35,196 bases of DNA from Clostridiales bacterium (GTDB lineage: Bacteria; Bacillota; Clostridia; Lachnospirales; Lachnospiraceae). Below the pieces are notes generated by a model that was not told where the DNA came from, searched no databases, and worked only from the letters and a program-made list of their open reading frames with translations. Positions 8,084 to 17,027 of the stretch are shown one piece after another (position 1 is the stretch's first letter; every line of letters starts with the position of its first letter). Position numbers and translations under genes: made by a program. The stretch is from positions 1 to 35,196 of the forward strand of contig DUNS01000297.1 in the NCBI GenBank assembly GCA_012839235.1. The letters are read 5' to 3'.

Positions 8084-9517
8084 ATGGAACATGAAAGTAG
8101 CAATATTTCTTCGGGATTACATGAAGAATGTGGAGTTTTTGGAGTTTATGATTTGAATGGCAATGATGTGGCATCTACAATTTACTATGGCTTATTTGCC
8201 CTGCAGCATAGAGGTCAGGAAAGCTGTGGTATAGCAGTAAGTGATACTAATGGTCCCCTTGGCAGAGTCAAATCCCATAAAGGTATGGGATTAGTTAGTG
8301 AGGTTATTTCCCATGAAGACTTGGAAGCCCTTCCTGGTAATATAGGAGTTGGCCATGTTCGTTATGCAACAGCTGGGGAGAGCACTATCCAAAATACTCA
8401 GCCCTTAGTTCTTAACTATGCCAAAGGTACATTAGCACTAGCCCATAATGGAAATCTTATAAACACACCAGAGCTCAAGAAAGAACTAGAATATACAGGT
8501 GCTATTTTTCAAACAACCGTTGATACAGAGATAATAGCTTATCACATTGCAAGGGAACGACTTCACAGTAAAACCATAGAAGAAGCGGTGGCAAAAACTA
8601 TGAAAAAGCTAAGTGGAGCATATTCCTTAGTAATTATGAGTCCAAGAAAATTAATTGGAGCTAGGGATCCATTAGGATTTCATCCTCTTGTAATAGGTAA
8701 ATTAGATAATTCTTATATATTGGCATCAGAAACAGCAGCTCTTAATGCAGTAGATGCTGAGTTTATAAGAGATGTCCTTCCTGGAGAAGTCGTTATGATT
8801 GACAAAGAGGGAATACACTCTAATACTTCATTATGCCAAGATAAAGTAGCAAGATGTATCTTTGAGTATATATATTTTGCTAGACCTGATACCCGGATTG
8901 ACGGTGTTAGTGTATACGATTCAAGAATAATGGCAGGAAGAATTCTAGCACAAACCTACCCTACTAATGCAGATATTGTAGTAGGTGTGCCGGATTCTGG
9001 GAATGCAGCAGCTCTTGGCTATGCTCTAGAATCAGGAATTCCCTTTGGTATGGCCTTTGTAAAGAATAGTTATGTAGGACGTACATTTATTAAACCAAAG
9101 CAAGCCTTAAGGGTAAGCAGTGTACGAATTAAGCTTAACGTTCTTCCTGAGGTTGTTAAGGGTAAAAGAGTTGTAATGATTGATGACTCAATAGTTAGAG
9201 GAACAACTAGTGCTAATATTGTTAGAATGCTAAAGAAGGCAGGAGCAACAGAGGTCCATGTTCGAATTAGCTCTCCTCCATTCCTTAACCCATGCTATTA
9301 TGGAACAGATATTCCTACAGGTGATCATCTGATTGCAAGACATAATACTATAGATCAGATAAGGGATGTAATCGGTGCAGATTCTTTGGGATACCTATCT
9401 GTAGACAGGCTTAGTGATTTGGTTAAAGGTGATAGGGGCTATTGTGATGCTTGCTTTACTGGGAATTATCCTATAGATCCTCCTAAGGGAGAAATACGTG
9501 GAGAACATGATGTTTAA
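8084..9517 (+). CDS. purF: amidophosphoribosyltransferase, iron-sulfur type
   Basis: First committed enzyme of purine synthesis: PRPP plus glutamine to phosphoribosylamine. It has 477 residues. The N-terminal glutaminase nucleophile is C16 in EECGVFGV, preceded by a 15-residue propeptide that would be removed to expose the cysteine, as in Bacillus subtilis PurF. The PRPP-binding motif is VVMIDDSIVRGTT at about 362-374. Cysteines in CIFEYIYFARPD, NPCYYGTDIP and YCDACFTGNYP match the 4Fe-4S ligands of the Bacillus-type enzyme. The ribosome binding site is GAGAGGATGA. No purine riboswitch or PurR box was recognised upstream. The next genes (dut, ABC-F) lie close behind in the same direction. Confidence 0.95.
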   Translation: MEHESSNISSGLHEECGVFGVYDLNGNDVASTIYYGLFALQHRGQESCGIAVSDTNGPLGRVKSHKGMGLVSEVISHEDLEALPGNIGVGHVRYATAGESTIQNTQPLVLNYAKGTLALAHNGNLINTPELKKELEYTGAIFQTTVDTEIIAYHIARERLHSKTIEEAVAKTMKKLSGAYSLVIMSPRKLIGARDPLGFHPLVIGKLDNSYILASETAALNAVDAEFIRDVLPGEVVMIDKEGIHSNTSLCQDKVARCIFEYIYFARPDTRIDGVSVYDSRIMAGRILAQTYPTNADIVVGVPDSGNAAALGYALESGIPFGMAFVKNSYVGRTFIKPKQALRVSSVRIKLNVLPEVVKGKRVVMIDDSIVRGTTSANIVRMLKKAGATEVHVRISSPPFLNPCYYGTDIPTGDHLIARHNTIDQIRDVIGADSLGYLSVDRLSDLVKGDRGYCDACFTGNYPIDPPKGEIRGEHDV

Positions 9518-9627
9518 GTTATGATTGAATAATATAGATTTTTCAATGGCAACTTTGTGCCTATGGCCAAAAGCTTGCGGGTTGCAAAGAAGATACAGTA
9601 GTTAGTGTGAAAGGTATGGATAAAGTT

Positions 9628-10167
9628 ATGAATAAGGTTGCAAGATTTGAAAAGGTTAGTATAGAACAGTTTACAAAGGATTGGTTAGATACCTTTCATG
9701 AAGCAGATAGTAGTAAGGATAGTAATATATTAGCTGAGATAAAAAGAATATATGATAATATAAAACTTCCAAAAAGAGCTACAAAAGGCTCTGCAGGCTA
9801 TGATTTTTATAGCCCAATAGACTTTACTCTAAAACCAGGTGAAACAATAAAACTACCAACTGGGATTAGAACCTTTATTGAAGAGGGATGGGCCCTTACC
9901 TGTTATCCAAGAAGTGGATTAGGGTTTAAATATAGATTACAGTTAAACAACACAGTAGGTATTGTGGATAGTGATTATTATGATTCCGATAATGAAGGAC
10001 ATATCTTCTGTAAGATGACCAATGACAGTAATGAAGGTAAAACAGTTTCGATTGAAGAAGGAATGGGCTTTATGCAGGGAATATTTCTGCAATATGGCTT
10101 AGTCTATGATGATGATACGGACGCAATTCGTAATGGGGGCTTTGGGAGTACAACTAATCAAGGATAG
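9628..10167 (+). CDS. dut: dUTP diphosphatase (dUTPase family)
   Basis: Hydrolyses dUTP to dUMP and pyrophosphate, keeping uracil out of DNA. It has 179 residues, longer than the usual 140-150 because of an N-terminal extension of about 45 residues. The five family motifs are visible: ATKGSAGYD (51-59), PRSGLG (94-99), NNTVGIVDSDYYD (107-119) with the catalytic Asp and Tyr, a motif-4 region EEGMGFMQGIF, and RNGGFGSTT (168-176). An in-frame GTG lies at 9607 and another ATG at 9616. I chose the ATG at 9628, about 13 bases after GAAAGG, because its spacing matches several other leaders in the window. It is probably cotranscribed with purF (110-base gap) and the ABC-F gene (36-base gap). Confidence 0.85.
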   Translation: MNKVARFEKVSIEQFTKDWLDTFHEADSSKDSNILAEIKRIYDNIKLPKRATKGSAGYDFYSPIDFTLKPGETIKLPTGIRTFIEEGWALTCYPRSGLGFKYRLQLNNTVGIVDSDYYDSDNEGHIFCKMTNDSNEGKTVSIEEGMGFMQGIFLQYGLVYDDDTDAIRNGGFGSTTNQG

Positions 10168-10203
10168 GTAGAGAGTTAAAGCTCAGGAAAGGCAAGATTT
10201 AAG

Positions 10204-12081
10204 ATGAATTTATTAACGATAGACAATATGAGTAAAAGCTATACTGAGCGTTTACTCTTTGATAAAGTAACCCTTGGAATCCATGAGGGGGATAAGATAG
10301 GTGTTATCGGTATTAATGGTACTGGTAAGTCCACTCTCCTTAAGATTATTGCTGGGCTAGAGGAGCCAGATGAGGGCACAGTCACTAAGGGAAAGACTGT
10401 TAGAATTGGTTACCTTCCTCAGACACCAGAGTTTGATAATGATTTATCCATCCTTGCCAATGTGGTGATTAACCAAAAAGCGGAGGAGGAATATCGTAAT
10501 TTGGAAGGTGAAGCCAGAGCAATGCTGACCAAGCTTGGCATTAATGATTCTAGTATTTCACCTGAATTTTTATCTGGAGGACAAAAAAAGAGAGTTGCCC
10601 TAGTTCGCACTCTTCTTACACCAGCAGATATACTTGTACTTGATGAGCCTACGAACCATCTGGATAATGAGATGGCAGAATGGTTAGAGGATTATCTGAA
10701 TAAATATCGTGGGGCATTTATCATGGTTACCCATGATAGATATTTTCTAGATAAAGTAACCAATAAAATAGTTGAGATAGATAAAGGACAAATATATCAG
10801 TATGATGCTAACTTTTCAAAATTCTTAGAACTTAAAGCCCAGAGAGAAGATATGATAGAAGCCACGGAACGTAAGGCCAAGAGTCTGTATCGTATGGAGC
10901 TTGAGTGGATGAAACGTGGGGCAAGGGCTAGGTCCACTAAGCAGAAGGCTAGAATAGAACGATTTCAGGAGTTGAAAAATCGTGGAGTAATAGAAGAAGA
11001 AGGAAAGGTAGAAATCAACGCACTTTCCTCTCGTATGGGTAAGAAGACTATTGAGCTATATAACATAGATAAATCTTTCCCACGCAAATCTGTGCCTGGG
11101 GCCCAAGGTTTGCCGACTACGATGGAAGGCATGGCTGCTAATATATTAATAAAGGACTTTACTTATATATTCCTTCCAGAGGATCGGATTGGAATCATAG
11201 GCCCTAATGGCTGTGGTAAGACCACATTACTTAAAATAATATCTGAAAAAGTGGAGCCTGATTCCGGAACTGTTGAAATTGGTTCTACAATAAAGATCGG
11301 ATACTTCTCCCAAGAAAATGAATATATGGATGATAATCTTAGAGTGATTGACTATGTTAGAGAGACAGCAGAATATATTCAAACCTCAGAGGGGTCCATG
11401 TCTGCTTCTATGATGTGTGAACGGTTTTTATTTACTGGTTCAATGCAGTACTCTTTGATCGGTAAATTATCAGGTGGGGAGAAGAGAAGGCTTTATCTTC
11501 TAAAGATTCTTATGGAAGCTCCTAATGTACTTATACTAGATGAGCCTACTAATGACTTGGATATTTATACCCTGGCTGTACTTGAAGAATACTTAGAAAC
11601 ATTTCCTGGCATAGTTATATCAGTTTCCCATGACCGATATTTTCTAGATAAAATGGCAACACGAATATTTGCCTTTGAGGGTGAAGGAGTTATCAAGCAG
11701 TACGAGGGGAACTTCACAGATTACAAGGAAGCTAAGAGTCTTTCAGAGGATGATAATATTATTGGGAATGAAGAATGTCCTAGTTATATTGATGAAAAGA
11801 AAGCTGAGAATATAGCTAACTGGAAGCAGAAAGATACAAGACTAAAGTTCACTTATAAAGAACAGATGGAATATGATACCATAGATGAAGATATAGAAAA
11901 ACTTGAGCTTGAAATTGAGGAAACCGATAATGCCATTACCCTTGCTGCCACAGATTATACAAAGCTGAATGAGCTTATGGAAAAAAAAGAAGGGCTTGAG
12001 AAAGCCCTAGAAGTTAAGATGGAACGATGGGTTTATCTTAATGATCTGGCAGAGAAGATAGAAGCTCAAAAAGACAATTAG
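10204..12081 (+). CDS. ABC-F family ATPase (YdiF/Uup-like)
   Basis: Soluble protein of 625 residues with two ABC ATPase domains and no membrane segments; ABC-F proteins act on ribosomes. Domain 1 has Walker A GINGTGKST (36-44), signature LSGGQKKRV (about 123-131) and Walker B ILVLDEPTNHLD. Domain 2 has GPNGCGKTT (about 333-341), LSGGEKRRL and VLILDEPTNDLD. The interdomain linker is basic and helical (RMELEWMKRGARARSTK). The C-terminal 60 residues look like the coiled coil of the YdiF/Uup group. The subtype, and whether it gives antibiotic protection, cannot be judged from sequence alone. Its stop lies 10 bases from the convergent aminotransferase stop, with no terminator visible between them. 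Confidence 0.9.
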   Translation: MNLLTIDNMSKSYTERLLFDKVTLGIHEGDKIGVIGINGTGKSTLLKIIAGLEEPDEGTVTKGKTVRIGYLPQTPEFDNDLSILANVVINQKAEEEYRNLEGEARAMLTKLGINDSSISPEFLSGGQKKRVALVRTLLTPADILVLDEPTNHLDNEMAEWLEDYLNKYRGAFIMVTHDRYFLDKVTNKIVEIDKGQIYQYDANFSKFLELKAQREDMIEATERKAKSLYRMELEWMKRGARARSTKQKARIERFQELKNRGVIEEEGKVEINALSSRMGKKTIELYNIDKSFPRKSVPGAQGLPTTMEGMAANILIKDFTYIFLPEDRIGIIGPNGCGKTTLLKIISEKVEPDSGTVEIGSTIKIGYFSQENEYMDDNLRVIDYVRETAEYIQTSEGSMSASMMCERFLFTGSMQYSLIGKLSGGEKRRLYLLKILMEAPNVLILDEPTNDLDIYTLAVLEEYLETFPGIVISVSHDRYFLDKMATRIFAFEGEGVIKQYEGNFTDYKEAKSLSEDDNIIGNEECPSYIDEKKAENIANWKQKDTRLKFTYKEQMEYDTIDEDIEKLELEIEETDNAITLAATDYTKLNELMEKKEGLEKALEVKMERWVYLNDLAEKIEAQKDN

Positions 12082-12091
12082 TAATCATAAG

Positions 12092-13189
12092 CTAACTTAA
12101 TTCATTAAGAATGACTTGCAGTAATTGGTCATTCTTATCCTGGGTTAGGAAGCAAAATCGAATAAATCTATCAGCTAAGAAAGGAAATGTTGAGCAATTT
12201 CTAATCATATACCCTTTCTTGATAGCGGCATCGAATAAATTAAAGGAGGAGATATCCTCCTTTAATATTTTAATAAGGATAAAATTAGCACTTGGTTTGT
12301 AGTATTTGAGGCCGGAGCAATTATCAAGTATACTGCAGATACGATTTCTTTCTTCTTTTATTAGCTTTCTTGTATCATTGATATACTGCCCGTCAGTAAA
12401 CATGTATTCACCAGCTACTGCAGCCAGAGAATTAATTGTCCATGGATTTTTTCTTTGATTGATTTCCTTAATTAGTTCTTTATTGCTACATATAGCGTAG
12501 CCTAATCTGAGTCCTGGGGCTGCAAAGAACTTGGAGGTCCCCCGCAAGATTATAAGGTTATTATAGTTCTTAGTAAGAGGAACGGATGTTATAGACATTA
12601 AATCATCAACAAACTCTACATAGGTTTCATCTACCATTACAAAGATGTCTTTCTTCTGGCAGATATCTAATATTTCCTTCATGTCATCATTTTTAATGGA
12701 TGTAGAAGTAGGATTATTAGGATTGCATAGTATTAGAAAGTCCACATCCTTTGATAGTTCATGGTCTAAAGAGGATATGTTTAAGGCGAAATCATTATCT
12801 TCATCTAAAGGATAATAGATAGCATCTCCCCCGCCAAGCTTAACTTCCCTTTCATATTCAGAATAAGTGGGACCAATAATAAGTGCTTTTTTAGGACCCT
12901 TAATCTGTATAAACAAAGATATTAACTCCGTAGCACCATTTCCCACAATAATTTTGTCCATATCAATATTAACATAATCAGCAATATGCTTTCTTAGGGA
13001 GCTATATTCCCTATCTGGGTAACTCATAATGGCATCAATTCTACTGGCCAAGCCAGATTTGAGCTTTGGGGAAAGACCAAGGGGATTCACATTATCTGAA
13101 AAGCTAGTTATACTATCTTTCTTAATTCTGTATAATTTTTCAATTGCTTCAAGATCACTTCCGTGAAAATGTTCTGTATATTTAGTCAT
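12092..13189 (-). CDS. PLP-dependent class I/II aminotransferase, CobD/HisC-like
   Basis: Fold-type I PLP enzyme of 365 residues. Visible sites are GNGATELI (83-90, phosphate cup), NPNNP (156-160), D187 in VDETYVEF (pairs with the pyridine nitrogen), K220 in TSKFFAAPGLRLGY (Schiff base) and the following arginine in GLRLGY. The opening HGSDLE and FSDNVNPLG resemble L-threonine-O-3-phosphate decarboxylase (CobD), and the fold is shared with histidinol-phosphate aminotransferase. No cobalamin or histidine genes are nearby to choose between them. AAAGGAGGTCAC precedes the ATG. Confidence 0.8.
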   Translation of the reverse strand: MTKYTEHFHGSDLEAIEKLYRIKKDSITSFSDNVNPLGLSPKLKSGLASRIDAIMSYPDREYSSLRKHIADYVNIDMDKIIVGNGATELISLFIQIKGPKKALIIGPTYSEYEREVKLGGGDAIYYPLDEDNDFALNISSLDHELSKDVDFLILCNPNNPTSTSIKNDDMKEILDICQKKDIFVMVDETYVEFVDDLMSITSVPLTKNYNNLIILRGTSKFFAAPGLRLGYAICSNKELIKEINQRKNPWTINSLAAVAGEYMFTDGQYINDTRKLIKEERNRICSILDNCSGLKYYKPSANFILIKILKEDISSFNLFDAAIKKGYMIRNCSTFPFLADRFIRFCFLTQDKNDQLLQVILNELS

Positions 13190-13235
13190 TGTGACCTCCT
13201 TTGTAGATAAATACTAGATTTTTTTCCATATATGC

Positions 13236-13264
13236 ATTATAATTATTATTAATATTATTTGCAA
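13236..13264 (-). promoter_or_regulatory. sigma-A-type promoter of the aminotransferase gene
   Basis: On the minus strand TTGCAA (13259-13264), a 17-base spacer, and a perfect TATAAT (13236-13241). Confidence 0.65.
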
Positions 13265-13367
13265 GAAAATACAGGATATAGACAAAAGATTAGATCTAGC
13301 CTTGAACAAATCCACTGAAGAGAAATAGGCGAATACTTTGCTAAAATATACTACTTGAGGTGATAAA

Positions 13368-16300
13368 TTGAAGGAAAAGATAGGGCGTTTTTCAAAAGGG
13401 GATTTTGATTATCAGCTACCTTTTATTTATCTTTCTGAAGGCAGCATTGATATTACAATTGAAGCTGGTAAAACACATGAGGGTAGTTTTACTATAAGTA
13501 ATAGTGCTTCCCAGACTATGAGGGGAATTCTGTGCTCATCTCATAGGTTGTTAACCTTTAAGGAAGCTAAATTTGTCGGTTCGGTTAATAAAATCTATTA
13601 TCAATTCGATGGAAGTAATCTAAAGGCTGGAGAAACTATTAAGGGTACAATCAGTATAATTACTGATTGTGGAGAACAGATTCTGGATTTTGTTGTTAAC
13701 ACCGAGGCCCCTTATTTCATGTCACCTCTTGGTAAAATCAAAGATCTTTTTCAATTCGCCAGTTTAGCAAGAATGGATTGGAGCGAAGCAAAAAAAATAT
13801 TTAGATCCGAGGATTTTGAACGGGTATTTTTACAAACTGAAGAAAAATACAAGTCAATCTATCGTAATCTATGTAAAAGTATTTCTACCAGTCAGGCTTT
13901 AGAAGAATTTCTAATAGCTATACATAAAAAATCCAAGGTAGAACTTAATATTGATAAAGTTATACTAGAGTATCAATTGTTTGAAGAGAGTTTGATGGAT
14001 AAATTGACCCTAACTAAGAATCAATGGGGTTATGTAGAGATAAAAGTAAGCACAGATGTAGAGTTTATTCAATTTGAGCAAAAGTTTATATGGGGTGACT
14101 TCTTTTTAGGTAATACTTATCCGGTGTCATTTGTAATAGATCCCAAGAAGATGAGATACGGGAATAATTATGGACGGATATGGATTAAAACTGTTCATGA
14201 GACAATAATGGTTGAAGTAAGATGCTCCCGTCGAAGAGAGATAGAGCAGGATGAGAGCTTAGCTAGACTGTCTTATAAATCCTTTTATAAATTAGGGAGA
14301 AGCTATATAAACTTTAGACTTAATAAAATTGATCGTGAAAAGTATATTGTAGATAGTCGAAGACTTATAGCATTAATGGCAGAGGACCCTGAGGAGTTTA
14401 CTAAAGGGCTGTTATTAACCTACATAGAGATTATCTCTGGTAACATGAAAAAAGCAGAAGATTTGATGAGGGAGTTAGCCCAGCAGGAGGCATTGCTAAA
14501 AAGTAGTTCGATACTTCTTTACTGTGGATATCTTTACCTTAGAACTTTAATATATAATGATGAGACAATTAAAGATGAAGCTAGTAAGGCCATCCGAGGG
14601 TTCTATGAAAGGGGATACCCTGATTGGAGACTTTTATGGTTTCTACTGAACATAGACAAGCAGTATGAAGGGAATAGAAGCTTAAAGCTGGCTCATATTA
14701 AGGAGCAGTTTAAGGGGGGATGCTACAGTCCTATATTATACTATGAGGCAGCAGTAATATATAATGAAGAACCATATCTACTTAATGAAATCAATTCATT
14801 TGAGACACAGGTTCTTAATTTTAGTATAAAAAATTCCTTGGTTACCTTAGATGTAGCCATGCAGTATACATATTTAGTTAATAGGAAAAAGCACTATCAT
14901 CATATGCTGTATAAGGGTCTAGTGATGCTATATAAGCATTTCCCAGAGACAGACATACTATCAGCTATATGCAGCACCCTAATTAAGGGAATTAAAAAGT
15001 CTAAGGAATTTCATAAGTGGTATCGCATGGGGGTTGAGGCACAGCTACCTATTACTGAGCTTTACGAGTACTTTATGTATTCTAGTAATGAGGCTGATGA
15101 TGAGTTGCTACCTCAATCAGTCCTATTATATTATATATATAATAGCAATTTGAACGAAAGAAAAAAGGCATACCTCTATGCCAATATTATTGAGAACAAA
15201 GATAAGATTGAGCCTATATATAGATCATATTTGAAGAAGATGGAAGTTTTTGCAGTAAAGCAATTAGAGGCTCATAATGTTAGTCGCAACTTATCAGTAC
15301 TATATAATGAATTCTTTTCCCATGAGAATATAGATTCCAATGTGGCACATAGTCTGCCCTATGTTATGTATAGAAATGAGATAAGCTGTGATAATCCCAA
15401 CATTACATCTGTTGTTGTAATACATGATGAGTGGGAAGAGGAAGAAAGTGCTCAATTTGTTGACGGTAAGGCATTGGTTGATATTTATACTGATCATGCC
15501 AAGATATTCCTTGTAGATTCTATAGGAAATCGTTATCTTAAGTCAGTGGACTACGCCAAAGCACCCCTTATGAAGTCGGAAGACTTTGAAACAAGTTGTA
15601 TGGAATATAGCAATCATCCAAAGCTACTACTTCATCTTTTTAATAGGTTTCAGAATTATCGCATAATCAATGAAAAGTCAATATCTATAAGGAAGAAAAT
15701 ATTGTCTATAGAAGGGCTACCAGAACTATATTACTATGATTGCTTGGAGGATTTAGCCGAATACTATTATGAAAACTATGATGATGAGCAATTAGAGTAT
15801 TATCTTAGCCTAATTGATATTCATAGGGCTAGACCTGAGAAGAGAATCAGGCTATTGGAATATATGGTGAGAAGAGGACTATATTCTAAGGTTCAAGATG
15901 CTATCCAAACCTTTGGTTATGAAGATATTTCTATAAATCTATTAGTCAAATATTGCTCAGGATGGTTGGATAATAGCAATGAAGATAATAAAGAGGAATT
16001 TGTGCTGGATCTATGTACTTACGCTTTTTCCAAGCATAAGTATGATGAAGCTATATTAAAATATTTAGTACGATATTATCATGGATCCACTAGGGAAATG
16101 TTTGAAATATGGAAAGCTGCTATAAAGTTTGAAGTCGATACTCGAAAGATAGAAAAACGACTACTGGTCCAGATGCTTTTCACCGAGGGATATGTCCAAG
16201 GAAGCTTTCTAGTATTTAATGAATATTATAAAAATGTTACGAACCGCTTGATTGTTAGGGCATTCCTATCATTTTATGCATATAAATATGTGATTCATGG

Positions 16301-16916
16301 ATGGGTAATAAACAAAGAGCTTTTTCCTATTATGAGGAGAGAGTTGAATTATGAGGAAAATGATCTATGTCTAATTGCCTGGCTAAAATATAATTGCAAG
16401 AATAAAGGGCTTTCAGATAATGATAAAGCATTTATTGAGTACCAAATTCATCGTTTGGTTAAAAAGGGTACTATACTACCATTCTTTACAGAGTATAGTG
16501 AGATTATAAAGCTTCCAGAACGAATTATTGATAAGTGCTTTGTGGAATATAAGACTGACCCTCGTAAACAAGTATTTATCCATTATCGTTTATTAAATAA
16601 TGGAGATTCAGAAGAGTATATTACAGAGAAGATGCCTAATGTGTTTATGGGTATTCACCTTAAGGAATTTGTACTTTTTTATCATGAGATACTTCAATAC
16701 TATATAACTGAGGAATATGGGGATGATGTAATAGTTACAGAAAGCTTTCAGCTTCATCATGATACTACCCCTTCAGAAGGTGAATCAAGGCATAACCAGA
16801 TAAACCTGATGCTTATGACAAAAGAAATGAATGATGATACAACCCTTTTAGAGCTTATGGAGCAGTACGTTCGAACTGACTATTTTATAGGACAATGTTT
16901 TCAGCCGATTGATTAA
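13368..16916 (+). CDS. giant DUF5717-like protein: two beta-sandwich domains plus long helical region
   Basis: Function unknown; 1182 residues, no signal peptide and no membrane segment seen. Residues about 17-115 form a beta-rich domain (EAGKTHEGSFTISNSAS, then LKAGETIKGTISIITDCGE). Residues 215-288 form a second domain of similar build (YPVSFVIDPKKMRYGNNYGR). From about 300 to the C-terminus the protein is almost entirely helical with many aromatic residues, consistent with a TPR-like solenoid. I recall this architecture as DUF5717 of Lachnospiraceae, but could not search. The start is a TTG with GAGGTGAT ahead at normal spacing; no early ATG is available. It heads a four-gene same-strand cluster with the Hsp70-like, TPR-like and membrane coiled-coil genes. 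A scaffold role is inference. Confidence 0.75.
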   Translation: MKEKIGRFSKGDFDYQLPFIYLSEGSIDITIEAGKTHEGSFTISNSASQTMRGILCSSHRLLTFKEAKFVGSVNKIYYQFDGSNLKAGETIKGTISIITDCGEQILDFVVNTEAPYFMSPLGKIKDLFQFASLARMDWSEAKKIFRSEDFERVFLQTEEKYKSIYRNLCKSISTSQALEEFLIAIHKKSKVELNIDKVILEYQLFEESLMDKLTLTKNQWGYVEIKVSTDVEFIQFEQKFIWGDFFLGNTYPVSFVIDPKKMRYGNNYGRIWIKTVHETIMVEVRCSRRREIEQDESLARLSYKSFYKLGRSYINFRLNKIDREKYIVDSRRLIALMAEDPEEFTKGLLLTYIEIISGNMKKAEDLMRELAQQEALLKSSSILLYCGYLYLRTLIYNDETIKDEASKAIRGFYERGYPDWRLLWFLLNIDKQYEGNRSLKLAHIKEQFKGGCYSPILYYEAAVIYNEEPYLLNEINSFETQVLNFSIKNSLVTLDVAMQYTYLVNRKKHYHHMLYKGLVMLYKHFPETDILSAICSTLIKGIKKSKEFHKWYRMGVEAQLPITELYEYFMYSSNEADDELLPQSVLLYYIYNSNLNERKKAYLYANIIENKDKIEPIYRSYLKKMEVFAVKQLEAHNVSRNLSVLYNEFFSHENIDSNVAHSLPYVMYRNEISCDNPNITSVVVIHDEWEEEESAQFVDGKALVDIYTDHAKIFLVDSIGNRYLKSVDYAKAPLMKSEDFETSCMEYSNHPKLLLHLFNRFQNYRIINEKSISIRKKILSIEGLPELYYYDCLEDLAEYYYENYDDEQLEYYLSLIDIHRARPEKRIRLLEYMVRRGLYSKVQDAIQTFGYEDISINLLVKYCSGWLDNSNEDNKEEFVLDLCTYAFSKHKYDEAILKYLVRYYHGSTREMFEIWKAAIKFEVDTRKIEKRLLVQMLFTEGYVQGSFLVFNEYYKNVTNRLIVRAFLSFYAYKYVIHGWVINKELFPIMRRELNYEENDLCLIAWLKYNCKNKGLSDNDKAFIEYQIHRLVKKGTILPFFTEYSEIIKLPERIIDKCFVEYKTDPRKQVFIHYRLLNNGDSEEYITEKMPNVFMGIHLKEFVLFYHEILQYYITEEYGDDVIVTESFQLHHDTTPSEGESRHNQINLMLMTKEMNDDTTLLELMEQYVRTDYFIGQCFQPID

Positions 16917-16958
16917 ACATGACAGGGTGGTTGATCTTTTTCTCCCGGGCTTTTGAGA

Positions 16959-16990
16959 CACTACATGGCGGCATCATGTGAGTTTAGTGT
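16959..16990 (+). repeat. leader hairpin with TTTAGTGTGAA box before the Hsp70-like gene
   Basis: ACATG/CATGT flank a 7-nt loop (16963-16979), with an outer ACACT/AGTGT pairing across a bulge. The 3' side carries TTTAGTGTGAA (16983-16993), which recurs at 18301 and, as GTTAGTGTGAA, at 9601. Confidence 0.4.
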
Positions 16991-17027
16991 GAACAAAAAT
17001 TATAGGATGAAAGGCAAGGATACTAAG

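Noticed and set aside
13300-13352. Promoter for the giant DUF5717-like gene (TTGAAC, TATACT, or a sporulation-sigma match)
   Set aside because: No pair of boxes has acceptable spacing; a sigma-E-like reading of the -10 matches only partly, so I did not list it.
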